A stretch of 64,000 nt of DNA from Mesorhizobium atlanticum (GCF_003289965.1 NZ_QMBQ01000004.1:434001-498000), one strand, 5' to 3'. Shown: positions 54,797 through 64,000, counted from the first letter of the stretch. Numbers and translations: made by a program. The notes: a model not told the origin generated them from the letters alone.

Positions 54797-55403
54797 GGTC
54801 GCCGGCCTCTCAACCGGGACGAGCATGCAGAAGCTGCGACTTACCCACCCGCGTAACTCCCCGTTGCGCCAAAGAGCTCTTTCTGGCTGCCCAATCCGGC
54901 CGGTTGCTTCCGGCCTTCCTTACCCATGCAGACTATGACAGGAACAATTTGCGACTCTATTAAGGCGGGCTGACCGGAGCAAGGCCCGGCAGGTATGGTT
55001 TCCAATGATTTTACGAGATCGACTCTGCCATGCTGCGTCGCACACTGCGGCTTGACCGGCTATTCAATGCCGCTCATTTCGCCTCAGTAAAACCCGCGCC
55101 TTTGAATAGTATTTTATCTGCATAACTTACCGCTGCGAGTGCTTCCGACGGCATGCAACCGCGTTTCTTCTGCAGCAAAGAACGCGCTGTCCAAAAAAGG
55201 CCCAAAAGGTAGACTACATTTTCCTGGTTTTCCCTCACCTTGTCACAAACACGCCACAAAGGCGAAAATTTGGGCAAGCCGGGTTTAATATTTGGTCAAT
55301 TCATGACGTGAACATTTCATCGCGATGGGAAATTGTGTGTTGCGCTGCAGCATTTTTTTGATATCTTGCCGTAAACCATCCGTTCAACGTATGGAGCTTC
55401 TGC
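54797..55403. other. 607-bp divergent region between exoX and exoY
   Basis: The region is A+T richer than its surroundings and has no credible gene; one short leftward frame at 55074-55277 lacks a good start signal. It contains TGCTGCGTCGCACA at 55031-55044 and a full TGC-rich box at 55338. Long divergent exoX-exoY regions are known control regions in rhizobia. Confidence 0.5.
55338..55352. promoter_or_regulatory. TGC-rich palindromic box upstream of exoY
   Basis: TGTTGCGCTGCAGCA matches the reverse complement of the boxes at 36271 and 40518 at 14 of 15 positions. It ends 51 bp before the exoY start codon. Confidence 0.55.
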
Positions 55404-56081
55404 ATGAGGGATGTCGCCAAGTCGGCTAATGCGGGTTTTGCGCAGGTCGGCGTTGATTTTCCACCCCCCATCGGCGGTCTGCTCAAACGCAGCTTCGATA
55501 TCGTCGGTTCCCTGTCCGGGCTGGTTCTGCTCAGCCCGCTTTTCCTGATGGTCGCCTTGCTGGTCAAGCTTTCGGACAACGGTCCGATCTTCTACGGCCA
55601 CAAGCGAATCGGCCGGGGCGGCAGGATTTTCTCCTGCCTCAAGTTCCGCACCATGGTGCCGGACGGCGAGCGGGTGCTTGCCGCCTATCTGGCGGCCAAT
55701 CCGGAAGCCAACGCCGAATGGATCGCGACGCGCAAGCTGAAGAACGATCCGCGCGTCACCCGCGTCGGCGCGGTGCTTCGCAAGCTCAGCCTCGACGAGC
55801 TGCCGCAGATCCTCAACATCTTGCAGGGTGACATGAGCCTTGTCGGCCCGCGCCCCGTCGTGCGCGACGAGCTGGAAATCTATGGCAGCGCTGCCGTCTA
55901 TTATCTCAAGTCACGTCCGGGTCTCACCGGGCTGTGGCAGGTGAGCGGCCGCAACGACGTATCCTATGACACGCGGGTCGCCTTCGATCGCCACTATGTC
56001 GAGAACTGGTCGTTGTTCGAGGACATTCGCATCATCTTCAAGACAGTTCCCGCCGTGTGGATGTCGCGCGGCAGCTATTGA
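55404..56081 (+). CDS. exoY: Undecaprenyl-phosphate galactose-phosphotransferase ExoY
   Basis: A 225-residue bacterial sugar transferase. One N-terminal membrane segment ([20 protein letters not shown]) precedes the catalytic domain with KFRTM and [20 protein letters not shown] plus RPV. It puts the first sugar-1-phosphate, galactose in succinoglycan synthesis, on the lipid carrier. GGAG lies 7 nt before the ATG. Divergent exoX probably modulates it. Confidence 0.93.
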   Translation: MRDVAKSANAGFAQVGVDFPPPIGGLLKRSFDIVGSLSGLVLLSPLFLMVALLVKLSDNGPIFYGHKRIGRGGRIFSCLKFRTMVPDGERVLAAYLAANPEANAEWIATRKLKNDPRVTRVGAVLRKLSLDELPQILNILQGDMSLVGPRPVVRDELEIYGSAAVYYLKSRPGLTGLWQVSGRNDVSYDTRVAFDRHYVENWSLFEDIRIIFKTVPAVWMSRGSY

Positions 56082-56214
56082 CCTACCGGCCTGCCCCGCC
56101 GCAACCGGGGCAGGCATCCGGCAAGTGATCTCATTCGGGCGGATGGGGCCAAAGCGGATCGGAAACGTTCATTTGACAAAAGACCTCTTCGGACTGTCTT
56201 TCGCCTGCAGTCTC

Positions 56215-57447
56215 ATGCCAAGGATATCAGCCCGCTTCGCGGGCGCTTTGCTTGTAGCCTCGCTTGCCATGCCGCAACTGGCTGCCGCCGGCGACTACCA
56301 GCTCGGCCCCCTGGACAAGCTCAACATCCGCGTCGCCGAATGGCAGACGGTCGACGGCACGTTCCGCGACTGGTCGGCCATCAACGGCCAGTATTCGATC
56401 GGTCCGGGCGGGACGCTCTCGGTGCCGTTCGTCGGCGACATGCAGGCCGCCGGCAAGACGACGGCGGAGATCGCTTCGTCGATCGGGCTTGCGCTGCAGC
56501 GTAAGCTAGCGCTGCCCGACAAACCGGAAGCCTCGGTCGAGATGGCGCAGTTCCGGCCATTCTACATTTCGGGCGAAGTCCAGAACCCCGGCCAGTTTCC
56601 CTTCGTGCCCGATCTGACGGTGCTCAAGGCAGTCAGCATCGCCGGCGGCATAAGGCGCAGTGCCGACTACGGTCCTCAGCTGGAAAAGGATCTGATCACC
56701 GCCAAGGGCAGCTATGACATCTATGACGACCAGCGCTTGCGGCTGATGGTCAAGCGAGCCCGCATCGACGCCGACCTGGCCGGGAAAACGACCTTCGAGG
56801 TGCCTCAGGAAATCCAGGGGGATCCGAGATTGCCGACCATCGTCGCGGACGAAACAGCGATCCTGGTTTCCGACCAGAAGTCGCTGAAGCTGAAGCTTGA
56901 TGCGCTCGACCAGTTGAAGGGTGTTCTGCAGTCGGAAATCGAATCGCTGCAAAAGAAGATCGCCAACCAGCAGAAACAGGTCGACCTGGCGGAGCAGCAG
57001 GCAAACAGCATCGGTCCGCTGGCGCAGAAAGGCCTGATTGCCAATGCGCGATTGCTTTCCTCGCAGCAGACGGTCACCGACCTGCAGGGCAAGATCCTGG
57101 ACTATGAGACGGCTATCCTCACCGCCAAGCAGTCGATCAGCAAGGCAGAGCAGGACGCCATCGATGCCCGTAACACACTGAGTTCGAGCCTCACTGCCGA
57201 TCGGCAGCAAACGGAGGCGAACCTCAACGAGGCAGCCTTGAGGGTCGGCATGCAGAAGGGCTTGATCGCCCAGGCGTCGGATCCGGCAACGACTGCCGCC
57301 CTCACCGGAAGTCAGGAACCGGCCCTGCTCTATTCGCTGGTGCGGGTTGCCGACGGCAAGACGAGCGAGATCGAAGCCAAGGAAGACACGCCGGTGCTGC
57401 CGGGCGACGTGATCAAGGTGAAGCTCGCGCCGACGGCCAGCCAGTAG
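56215..57447 (+). CDS. exoF: Outer-membrane polysaccharide export protein ExoF
   Basis: About 410 residues, close to ExoF length. A signal peptide (MPRISARFAGALLVASLAMP, then QLAAA) precedes the poly-export domain (GDYQLGPLDKLNIRVAEWQ and SIGPGGTLSVPFVG) and a SLBB-like part (ISGEVQNPGQFPFVPDLTVL). Residues 220-350 are a long coiled coil (QKKIANQQKQVDLAEQQ). It forms the periplasmic/outer-membrane export path with ExoP. Starts further upstream at 56143 or TTG 56173 are possible; 56215 suits the signal peptide. Confidence 0.88.
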   Translation: MPRISARFAGALLVASLAMPQLAAAGDYQLGPLDKLNIRVAEWQTVDGTFRDWSAINGQYSIGPGGTLSVPFVGDMQAAGKTTAEIASSIGLALQRKLALPDKPEASVEMAQFRPFYISGEVQNPGQFPFVPDLTVLKAVSIAGGIRRSADYGPQLEKDLITAKGSYDIYDDQRLRLMVKRARIDADLAGKTTFEVPQEIQGDPRLPTIVADETAILVSDQKSLKLKLDALDQLKGVLQSEIESLQKKIANQQKQVDLAEQQANSIGPLAQKGLIANARLLSSQQTVTDLQGKILDYETAILTAKQSISKAEQDAIDARNTLSSSLTADRQQTEANLNEAALRVGMQKGLIAQASDPATTAALTGSQEPALLYSLVRVADGKTSEIEAKEDTPVLPGDVIKVKLAPTASQ

Positions 57448-57565
57448 CGTCGCCGGCCCGGGCTTGCCCGCGGCGAATCGAGGAACGGAGGCGGGAGGAA
57501 CATGTCAGGCTCGTTCGCGCATAGCGCGGGCGGGCGATCTGTTTTGGACCGCTTGAAGGCATAAC

Positions 57566-58657
57566 ATGCAGCCCGCAGCCCCGCGTCACGTGTATCTGAA
57601 CCTCGACGCCATCCGCGGCGTGGCGGCGATCAGCGTCATGCTCTATCACTTCTCGCCGTTCCTGGCCGACGGCAAGGTGCTGCCGTCGAGCTATCTCGCG
57701 GTCGATCTTTTCTTCCTGCTGAGCGGCTTCGTCATAGCGCATGCCTATGACCGCAAGATCGAGAACGGCATGGGCTTCGGCTCGTTCGTGGCCATCCGCC
57801 TGATCCGGCTTTATCCGCTTTATCTCGCCGGCACGCTGCTCGGCTTCTTCTATCTGCTGGTCAAGAACAGGCTGATGCCGGCCGAATACATGCCGCTGTC
57901 CGAGATCGGCCTGCAGCTGACGACAGGCATGCTCTTCATCCCGCTGGTCAGCGATGCCTACCACACGATCTTCCCGCTCAACCCCGCTTCGTGGTCGCTG
58001 TTCTTCGAGCTCGTCGTCAACATCGCCTATGTCGCGCTGTTCGTCCTTTTGTCGCGGCGCGTGCTGAGGGGAATCGTCGTCGTCAGCCTCGTCCTGCTGG
58101 TTGTCGCCTCGGTTTTCGCCGGCACGCTGGATTTCGGCATGACCGGCAAGACCATCGTCAGCGGGCTGCCGCGCGTCACCTTCTCGTTCTTCCTCGGAGT
58201 GCTGCTTTGCCGCTCCATGGCGCGCTGGCAAGGCAGTCTCGGCTTCCTGCGGCGCGGCTTGTGGGTCGAAGGCGCGATCCTGCTCACCCTTGCCGTCTTC
58301 GCCGTCGCACCGGCCGGCGGCGCGCGCGTCGTCTACGATCTTGCCGCAATCGCCATCGTCTTTCCGATCATGGTGGCGACCGGCGCGGTGGCGCCGACCG
58401 CGCCGCTTCTGTCCGGCTTCTATGGCTGGCTCGGGCGGATATCCTACCCGATCTACATCATTCACACGCCGATGCTGATGATCATCGCCGGAGCCGGCAA
58501 GGCTCTCTCGATCGATCCGTTCGCGCACCATCCCTGGTTCGGTATCGTCATGGCAGCCTCGGTCGTCGTCATCGCGGACATCGCCACGCGCGTCTTTGAC
58601 GAGCCGGTGCGGCGCTTCCTGCTGCGGCAGATGCAGCGCGCGCGAGCCGTGGCTTAG
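57566..58657 (+). CDS. exoZ: Membrane acyltransferase (acyltransferase-3), ExoZ-like
   Basis: A 363-residue protein with about ten membrane segments. LDAIRGVAAISVMLYHFSPF holds the R and H typical of the family, followed by AVDLFFLLSGFVIAHAY. It should transfer acetyl or a similar group to a sugar of the repeat unit. It lies between exoF and exoQ, in agreement with exoZ. Confidence 0.85.
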   Translation: MQPAAPRHVYLNLDAIRGVAAISVMLYHFSPFLADGKVLPSSYLAVDLFFLLSGFVIAHAYDRKIENGMGFGSFVAIRLIRLYPLYLAGTLLGFFYLLVKNRLMPAEYMPLSEIGLQLTTGMLFIPLVSDAYHTIFPLNPASWSLFFELVVNIAYVALFVLLSRRVLRGIVVVSLVLLVVASVFAGTLDFGMTGKTIVSGLPRVTFSFFLGVLLCRSMARWQGSLGFLRRGLWVEGAILLTLAVFAVAPAGGARVVYDLAAIAIVFPIMVATGAVAPTAPLLSGFYGWLGRISYPIYIIHTPMLMIIAGAGKALSIDPFAHHPWFGIVMAASVVVIADIATRVFDEPVRRFLLRQMQRARAVA

Positions 58658-58697
58658 CGCGACTCACTCAAGAAGGACTCAACGGACAAAATCCGGT

Positions 58698-59981
58698 ATG
58701 AAGATTCCGAAATCCATTCTGATCGATCCCGATCGCAACGAGACCTACGGCGCCTTCGCGGTCGTGGTTTCCGTGATCGCCTTCGCCTATTCGCCCAATT
58801 TCGGCCAGATCCTGATCCTCGCCTATTATGCCGTCTGGCTGCCGCTGCTGTTCGTCGACTACCGGCGCTTCACCTGGAGGCTTTCCACCGCCTGGCTGCC
58901 CATCACACTTGCGGTCTATGTCTGCCTCTCGGTGTTCTGGTCCCAGGCGGCGGGCACCAGCGCGCGCGCGGCGGTGCAATATTCCTCGCATATCGTCTGC
59001 GCCTATGTCGCGGCGCGCACCATCAGCGTGCGCACGCTGGTAGTAGGCTCCCTGATCGGTATCTTCCTCGTTCTGCTCTATTCAATGAAAGTCGGCGGTT
59101 ATGCGCTCGACATCATGGACGGCACAGTCAATTTCGTCGGCGCCTTTGGTTCCAAGAACCAGGTCGGCTTCTTCGCCTCGCTGGGCATCTTCCTTTGCCT
59201 TGCCTTCCTGGTCTTCTATCGGCGCAACTGGCTTGGCTTCGCCTGGACCGCGCCGATCATGCTTTTGTCGGTCTACATGCTGGCAATCGCCCATTCGGCC
59301 ACTTCCGTGGCTTCGCTGCCTGCCGTGATCGGCGTCGTGTCGCTGCTCACCATGAGCAAGGTGCTGGCGCTGCGGTATCGCCGCGTGCTGTTCGTTATCG
59401 GCGCCGGCGCGCTGGTGATGTCCGTCGTGGCAGCGCTCAACCTGGGCCTGCTGGATGTCGTGCTCGGCATCTTCGGCAAGGATTCGACGCTCACCGGCCG
59501 CACCTATCTGTGGGAGCAGGGCTGGGAGGCGGCGCAGCAGCATCCGCTGCTCGGCTATGGCTACGCCGCCTACTGGGTGCAGGGTTTTGCCGATCCGGAG
59601 CGGCTGTGGGCGGAATTCTATATCTCGACCCGCTCAGGCTTCCACTTCCACAACACCTATATCGAGACGCTGGTGGAAATCGGCTTCATCGGCGTCACCC
59701 TGCTGGCGCTTGTCATCCTGCGCGCTTTCTACGGCCATGTGTCGAAGGTGGTGTTCGGCGACTGGAGCGCCGATTCGGTGGTGCTTGCCGGCGCGATCGG
59801 ACTGATGCTGATCCGCTCCTTCTTCGAGGTCGAGATGCTCGGCCCCTACTTCATGGCGTCCTTCATCGTTTATTACGGCCTGTTCAGGCTGACCCCGCTG
59901 CCGGCTTTCCGGCGCCGCAGGGTAGCCGTTCCGGCCGAGGACGAGAGGCCTGCCCATGGCCGCGTGCCGGCGCCGGTCTGA
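58698..59981 (+). CDS. exoQ: Polymerase/O-antigen ligase family protein ExoQ
   Basis: A 427-residue membrane protein with about 11 segments. It has the family motif around GTVNFVGAFGSKNQVGFFAS and the periplasmic loop TLTGRTYLWEQGWEAAQQHP ending in HFHNTYIETLVEIG. It should join repeat units into high-molecular-weight polysaccharide outside the inner membrane, with ExoP setting length. The ATG at 58698 is the clear start. Confidence 0.88.
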   Translation: MKIPKSILIDPDRNETYGAFAVVVSVIAFAYSPNFGQILILAYYAVWLPLLFVDYRRFTWRLSTAWLPITLAVYVCLSVFWSQAAGTSARAAVQYSSHIVCAYVAARTISVRTLVVGSLIGIFLVLLYSMKVGGYALDIMDGTVNFVGAFGSKNQVGFFASLGIFLCLAFLVFYRRNWLGFAWTAPIMLLSVYMLAIAHSATSVASLPAVIGVVSLLTMSKVLALRYRRVLFVIGAGALVMSVVAALNLGLLDVVLGIFGKDSTLTGRTYLWEQGWEAAQQHPLLGYGYAAYWVQGFADPERLWAEFYISTRSGFHFHNTYIETLVEIGFIGVTLLALVILRAFYGHVSKVVFGDWSADSVVLAGAIGLMLIRSFFEVEMLGPYFMASFIVYYGLFRLTPLPAFRRRRVAVPAEDERPAHGRVPAPV

Positions 59982-62078
59982 TCAGCGGGAGGCAGCCGCG
60001 GAGCGCGCGACGGCTGCCTGGATCAACCGGTCGGCCAGGATCGCCAGGAAGGCGATCGACAGACCGGCGATCAGGCCCATGCCGGCATCGGCCTTGCCGA
60101 GCGCGACATAGACCGCCTGGCCAAGATCGCGCGTGCCGACAAGGGCGGCGATGGCCAGCATCGACAGCGCCGCCATGATGGTCTGGTTGAGGCCGAGCAT
60201 GACGACCGGCAAAGCGAGCGGCAGCTTGGCCTGCAGCAGCGTCTGCAGCGGCGTCGCGCCCATCTGCTCGACCGCCTCGACGACGTCGGCGCGCACATGC
60301 CTCAAGCCATGCTCGACATAACGGATCGGCGGCACGATGGCGTAGAGCGTGATGGCGATCAGCGCCGTGAACTCGCCGACCTTGAAGAACATCAGCGCCG
60401 GGATGAGGAAGACGAATTGCGGCATGGTCTGCAGCGCGTCGCAGATCGGCTTCAGTGCGCGGGAGACCCGCTCACTATGCGCGGCCCACACACCTAGCGC
60501 GCCGCCGACCAGAAGGCAAAGCAGAACCGCCAGCGTGCAGAGATAGAGCGACTGCACCAGCTGCGGCCAAAGGCCGTTGACCAGGATCAGCCCGAAGCCC
60601 GCAACCGCGAAGAGGCCGAGCCGCGACCCGCCCACCTGGCCGGCAAGCAGGGCGACGGCAAGGATGAAGACGGGCCAGGGCAGGTCGAGAAAGCCGGTGT
60701 AGAGAACGAGGCCGGCGGCCAGGATGGCGACCGCCGCGCGCCAGCCAAGTCGGCGCGCAGCCAGAACGGCCAAGGCCAGCACCAGGACGACATAGACGGC
60801 CAGCGCCGATGGCGGCAGCGAGAAACCCCACATTGCCGGTGTCGCCGAGCCGGAAATGCCGACGCGCATCGGCAGAAGCAGGCAGTAGAGCACCGCGTTG
60901 CGCACGCCGTTGAAGAACCAGGCATAGTCACGCACCAGACCAAGAAGCCATTGGTTTACGGCGCCCATCTGCTCGCGAAGCCCGGTTTCCGGCAGAAGCG
61001 TTGCGTCGGGCGCGGCCAGCCGGATGACGACGGCGAGAGCCAGCGCGATCGCCAGCGACAGCGCCAGCCGGCGGGGCGTCATCCAGCGCATGGCGCGCGT
61101 CGGTCCGGTGTCCGGCGCCTTGGCGAAGCCGATGGTGAGGCGGTCGATGAGGATGGCGAGCAGTGCGATCACCAGGCCGGACAGGATGCTCTGGCCGAAC
61201 TCGGCCTTACGCATCGAGGACAGCACTTCCCAGCCGATATCCTCGAAGCCGCCGATGATGGCGGCGACAATCACCATCGACAGCGCCGCCATCGTCGTCT
61301 GGTTGAACCCGACGAGAAGCTGCGGCAGCGCCGTCGGCACCTCTACCTGCCAGAATTGCTGGCGGCGCGTGCACCCGCTCATCAAGCCGGCCTCACTGAT
61401 CGCCGCCGGCACACGCTCCAAGCCGAGCATGGTGTTGCGGACCATCGGCGGCGTCGCATAGATCGCCGAGGCAATCAGCCCGACCACAGGACCGAAGCCG
61501 AACAGCAAGAGCAGCGGGATGAGATAGGCGAAGGCCGGCACCGTCTGCATCAGGTCGAGCGCGCCGTTGAGCACCGGACGCCAGCGCGGGCGAGCGTAAC
61601 CCAGAACGCCAAGCAGGAAGCCGAGCACGGTCGAGATCGGCACCGCCAGGAGCACCAGCGCAAGCGTGTTCATGCTCTGCGGCCAGTAGCCGGCGAGCAG
61701 GATATAGGCGAGCGTGGCGAGCGCGAAGATCGCCAGCCGCTCGCCGCTCGACTTCAACGCAAGGGCGGCGACCGCCAGCATCACGGCCGGCCAGGGCAGC
61801 CAGGCGAGCGCCAGCCGCGCGCCGCGCATCGGCGCATCGAGCAAGGCGGAGAGCGCCCGGAACCCCGGCTGGATGACGGCGACGACCACGTCGGCTACGG
61901 CGTTGATGTAGGAAGCCAGCGGCAGCGTCCATTCCTTGGGGAAATTGACCAACCAGGGAAGCTCGGTTTTCAGAAGCAGGCAAAGCGCCGTCAGCACGCC
62001 CAGACCACACCAGGGAACAAGGGCCGGCGCGATGGCGAACCTTTGCGCGGATGGTGCGATCGCGGCCGGCGCCGTCAT
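59982..62078 (-). CDS. Double-length ProW-type ABC permease (glycine betaine/choline class)
   Basis: A 698-residue permease made of two homologous halves. Each half has a permease EAA-like core: EAGLMSGCTRRQQFWQVEVP near 225-245 and EAVEQMGATPLQTLLQAKLP near 600. Both are followed by LNQT- or FNQT-containing segments (GFNQTTMAALSMVIVAA; GLNQTIMAALSMLAIAA). One chain could thus provide the whole channel. The ATPase gene overlaps its start by 4 nt. Likely cargo is glycine betaine, choline or proline betaine. Confidence 0.88.
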   Translation of the reverse strand: MTAPAAIAPSAQRFAIAPALVPWCGLGVLTALCLLLKTELPWLVNFPKEWTLPLASYINAVADVVVAVIQPGFRALSALLDAPMRGARLALAWLPWPAVMLAVAALALKSSGERLAIFALATLAYILLAGYWPQSMNTLALVLLAVPISTVLGFLLGVLGYARPRWRPVLNGALDLMQTVPAFAYLIPLLLLFGFGPVVGLIASAIYATPPMVRNTMLGLERVPAAISEAGLMSGCTRRQQFWQVEVPTALPQLLVGFNQTTMAALSMVIVAAIIGGFEDIGWEVLSSMRKAEFGQSILSGLVIALLAILIDRLTIGFAKAPDTGPTRAMRWMTPRRLALSLAIALALAVVIRLAAPDATLLPETGLREQMGAVNQWLLGLVRDYAWFFNGVRNAVLYCLLLPMRVGISGSATPAMWGFSLPPSALAVYVVLVLALAVLAARRLGWRAAVAILAAGLVLYTGFLDLPWPVFILAVALLAGQVGGSRLGLFAVAGFGLILVNGLWPQLVQSLYLCTLAVLLCLLVGGALGVWAAHSERVSRALKPICDALQTMPQFVFLIPALMFFKVGEFTALIAITLYAIVPPIRYVEHGLRHVRADVVEAVEQMGATPLQTLLQAKLPLALPVVMLGLNQTIMAALSMLAIAALVGTRDLGQAVYVALGKADAGMGLIAGLSIAFLAILADRLIQAAVARSAAASR

Positions 62079-63145
62079 GAGCTTTTTCGCCTCGCCTGTT
62101 CGCGCTCCAGCACCGCAAGCACCGCGCCGGCGTTGAGCACCGCCGGCGGGTTGTCGCCGTCGCCGGTAACGGCGAACCCGCCGACACCGGAGGCGAGCTG
62201 GGGGATCAACGCTTCGAGGCTGGTGTCGGCGGCGACGCTGCGCTCCGGCAGCGCCGCGCCATTGGCCGGCGTGGCGATGTCGCCGGCGGTGATCACGCGC
62301 AGCAGAGGCATGTCCTCGGTGAACTGCGCGACATAGTCGTCGGCCGGGTTGAGCACGATGTCGGCGGGGCGGCCGATCTGCACGATCTTGCCCGCCCGCA
62401 TGATCGCCAGCCGGTCGGCCAGGCGGAAGGCCTCGGCGATATCGTGCGTGATGAAGATGATAGTCTTCTTCAGCATGCGCTGCAGCCGCAGGAACTCGTC
62501 CTGCATCTGCTTGCGGATCAGCGGATCGAGCGCCGAGAACGGCTCGTCGAGGAACCAGAGCTCCGGGCCCACCGCGAGCGACCGGGCGATGCCGACGCGC
62601 TGCTGCTGGCCGCCGGAGAGCTGGTGCGGGAAGGACGCCTCGCGGCCTTCGAGCCCGACCAGCGCGATCATCTCGCGGGCGCGGGCCTCACGCTCCTTCG
62701 CCGGCTTGCCCTGGATCTTCAGCGGGAAGGCGACATTGTCGAGGACGGTGAGATGCGGCAGCAGGCCGAAATTCTGGAACACCATGCCCATGGCGTGACG
62801 GCGCAGCTCGATGAGTTCCTTACCGCTGGCGGCGAGCAGGTTCCTGCCGTCGAGCAGTATCTCGCCGGCGCTCGGCTCGACCAGACGCGACAGGCAGCGG
62901 ACCAAGGTGGACTTGCCGGAGCCGGAAAGGCCCATGATGACGAAAATCTCGCCGGTTGCCACCTCGAAGCTGGCATCGACCACGGCCGGCAGATGCGCTT
63001 CGGCACGCAGACGCTCGGCCAGCGCATCGGGGTCGATGACATAGCCGCGCGAGTCGAAATAATAGTCCGGACGCCGGCCGTAGACCTTCCAGACATTGCG
63101 GCACGCAAGCTTTATCGGGCGTGAGGCGGCGGTCATCGGAGCCAT
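62075..63145 (-). CDS. ProV-type ABC transporter ATPase
   Basis: A 356-residue ATPase of the ProV/OpuAA group. Walker A is GLSGSGKSTLVRCLSRL, the Q-loop is MVFQNFGLLPH, the signature is LSGGQQQRVGIARSLA and Walker B is LWFLDEPFSALD. A CBS-like C-terminal part follows (residues 260-350). It powers uptake through the double permease. The gene order is binding protein, ATPase, permease. Confidence 0.9.
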   Translation of the reverse strand: MAPMTAASRPIKLACRNVWKVYGRRPDYYFDSRGYVIDPDALAERLRAEAHLPAVVDASFEVATGEIFVIMGLSGSGKSTLVRCLSRLVEPSAGEILLDGRNLLAASGKELIELRRHAMGMVFQNFGLLPHLTVLDNVAFPLKIQGKPAKEREARAREMIALVGLEGREASFPHQLSGGQQQRVGIARSLAVGPELWFLDEPFSALDPLIRKQMQDEFLRLQRMLKKTIIFITHDIAEAFRLADRLAIMRAGKIVQIGRPADIVLNPADDYVAQFTEDMPLLRVITAGDIATPANGAALPERSVAADTSLEALIPQLASGVGGFAVTGDGDNPPAVLNAGAVLAVLEREQARRKSS

Positions 63146-63228
63146 CCATGCGACTTGCTTGCCCGGCTCCGCGCTCCGCGGAAGCCGGGCATCGATTGCC
63201 TTTCAGCCTTTTCGAGGCATCGGGTCGA

Positions 63229-64000
63229 TCAGCCCTTGGCGCCGTCGACCCAGGGCTTCCAAACCGCCTCGTTCTTGTCGATCCAAGCCTTGACCACGGC
63301 GTCGAGGTCCTCGCCCTTCTTGTCGACGGCAAGCATCATCTTCTCCTGCTCGCCGGCGTCCATCTTGAAGGCCTTGAGGAAGGCGTAGGCCGCCGGCCAT
63401 TTGGCGCCGAAGCCCGACCAGACGATCTTGTCGACATCGGGCGGGGTGATGCAGTGCTCGTTGGTCTGCTCCTTGCAGGGCGGCATCGTCACCCAACCTA
63501 CATCATTCTCGGCCAGCGCGTAATGCGGCCCCCAGAACATCATCACCAGCGGCGTCTTGGCGGCCTCTGCCGCCTCGAGTTCGGCCACCAGCGCGCCCTC
63601 GGAGCCGGACGGCACGGCCGTGTAGGGCATATTGTTATCGGCGATGATCGTTGCTGCGCGCGAACCCCAGTCGGCGGGGTAGTCAAGGAAGCGCGCATTG
63701 GGCGCGGTTTCCGGCGTCGACAGCGCCTTGACGCAGTCCGGCTTGTTGAGCGCCGTCCAGTCGGGCAGGCCGGGGCAGACCGTCTCCATGAATTTCGGGT
63801 AGATCCAGCCTTCGCGCGTCTTCAGATCGAGCTTGCCAATGTCTTCGATCTGCTTGGCGGCCAGGGTCTTCGGATAGATGTCGCCGACATTGTTCATCCA
63901 CACTTCCACCGAGGCGCTGAGCGAGCCGTCGGCGAGACCGGAGAACTGCGGGAAGTTGCCGGCGGTGACGTATTCGACCTTGTAACCGAGCTTCTCGAGA
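63229..64000 (-). CDS. Substrate-binding protein of the ProU-type transporter (5' end beyond window)
   Basis: At least 257 residues are visible. The frame is open to the end of the window, so the start and signal peptide lie outside. The text NVGDIYPKTLAAKQIEDIGKL (shown here in part) and YTAVPSGSEGALVAELEAAE plus MFWGPHYALAENDVGW are typical of OpuAC-family binding proteins for betaine-type ligands. Its stop is 83 nt before the ATPase gene. Confidence 0.85.
   Translation of the reverse strand, partial: LEKLGYKVEYVTAGNFPQFSGLADGSLSASVEVWMNNVGDIYPKTLAAKQIEDIGKLDLKTREGWIYPKFMETVCPGLPDWTALNKPDCVKALSTPETAPNARFLDYPADWGSRAATIIADNNMPYTAVPSGSEGALVAELEAAEAAKTPLVMMFWGPHYALAENDVGWVTMPPCKEQTNEHCITPPDVDKIVWSGFGAKWPAAYAFLKAFKMDAGEQEKMMLAVDKKGEDLDAVVKAWIDKNEAVWKPWVDGAKG

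Noticed and set aside
55074..55277. Leftward 67-codon frame in the exoX-exoY region
   Set aside because: No ribosome site, odd composition and no family likeness; the region is better explained as regulatory.

Overview
The window is high-GC alphaproteobacterial DNA. The gene content points to a member of the Rhizobiales, most probably Mesorhizobium or a close relative: an ActR/ActS (RegA/RegB) redox two-component pair, an ExoP-N-O-M-A-L exopolysaccharide block in the same order as the succinoglycan locus of Sinorhizobium, an ExoX/ExoY pair and rhizobial-type ABC transport operons. The genus is an inference from this content. No rRNA, tRNA, CRISPR array, phage gene or transposase was recognised.

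Region 1 (1-10020) is core-like: a truncated short-chain dehydrogenase coupled to an ECF sigma factor with a C-terminal SnoaL domain, NhaA, an NTF2-like protein, ActR/ActS, helicase HrpB, an EamA transporter and a PIG-L deacetylase.

Region 2 (10021-22227) is one long catabolic operon. It holds an ABC importer (binding protein, two permeases, a small membrane protein, two ATPases), a one-piece ATP-type dihydroxyacetone kinase and a complete PTS-type dihydroxyacetone kinase (DhaL, DhaM, DhaK) with its own HPr and Enzyme I. The substrate is probably dihydroxyacetone or a related triose, tetrose or polyol. Four half-sites of one operator lie upstream, and a 143-bp palindromic repeat has entered the operon.

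Region 3 (22295-25291) is a compact locus with a PqqD-like B1 protein, a transglutaminase-like B2 peptidase, an HPr-kinase-like protein and a convergent NTP_transf_5 nucleotidyltransferase. It has no lasso cyclase, exporter or convincing precursor. Propionyl-CoA synthetase, an acyltransferase remnant and a metallophosphatase follow (25447-28607).

Region 4 (28653-59981) is a large exopolysaccharide locus: exoP, exoN, exoO, exoM, exoA, exoL, a pyruvyltransferase, a flippase, further glycosyltransferases, UDP-glucose dehydrogenase, exoK and an exoU-like gene, then exoX, exoY, exoF, exoZ and exoQ. Inside it, at 48751-54550, sits a complete lasso-peptide cluster in the order A-B1-B2-C-K-D. The 50-residue precursor has a Y-x-x-P-x-L leader, a Thr at the penultimate leader position, a predicted Gly1-Asp9 ring and a C-terminal Ser. 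The kinase gene in the same operon suggests phosphorylation of that Ser, as in paeninodin. A TGC-rich palindromic box recurs upstream of several exopolysaccharide genes and of the lasso precursor, which suggests joint regulation, possibly by a PhaR/AniA-type regulator.

Region 5 (59982-64000) is a ProU-like glycine betaine/choline-type ABC transporter with a double-length permease, cut by the window end.
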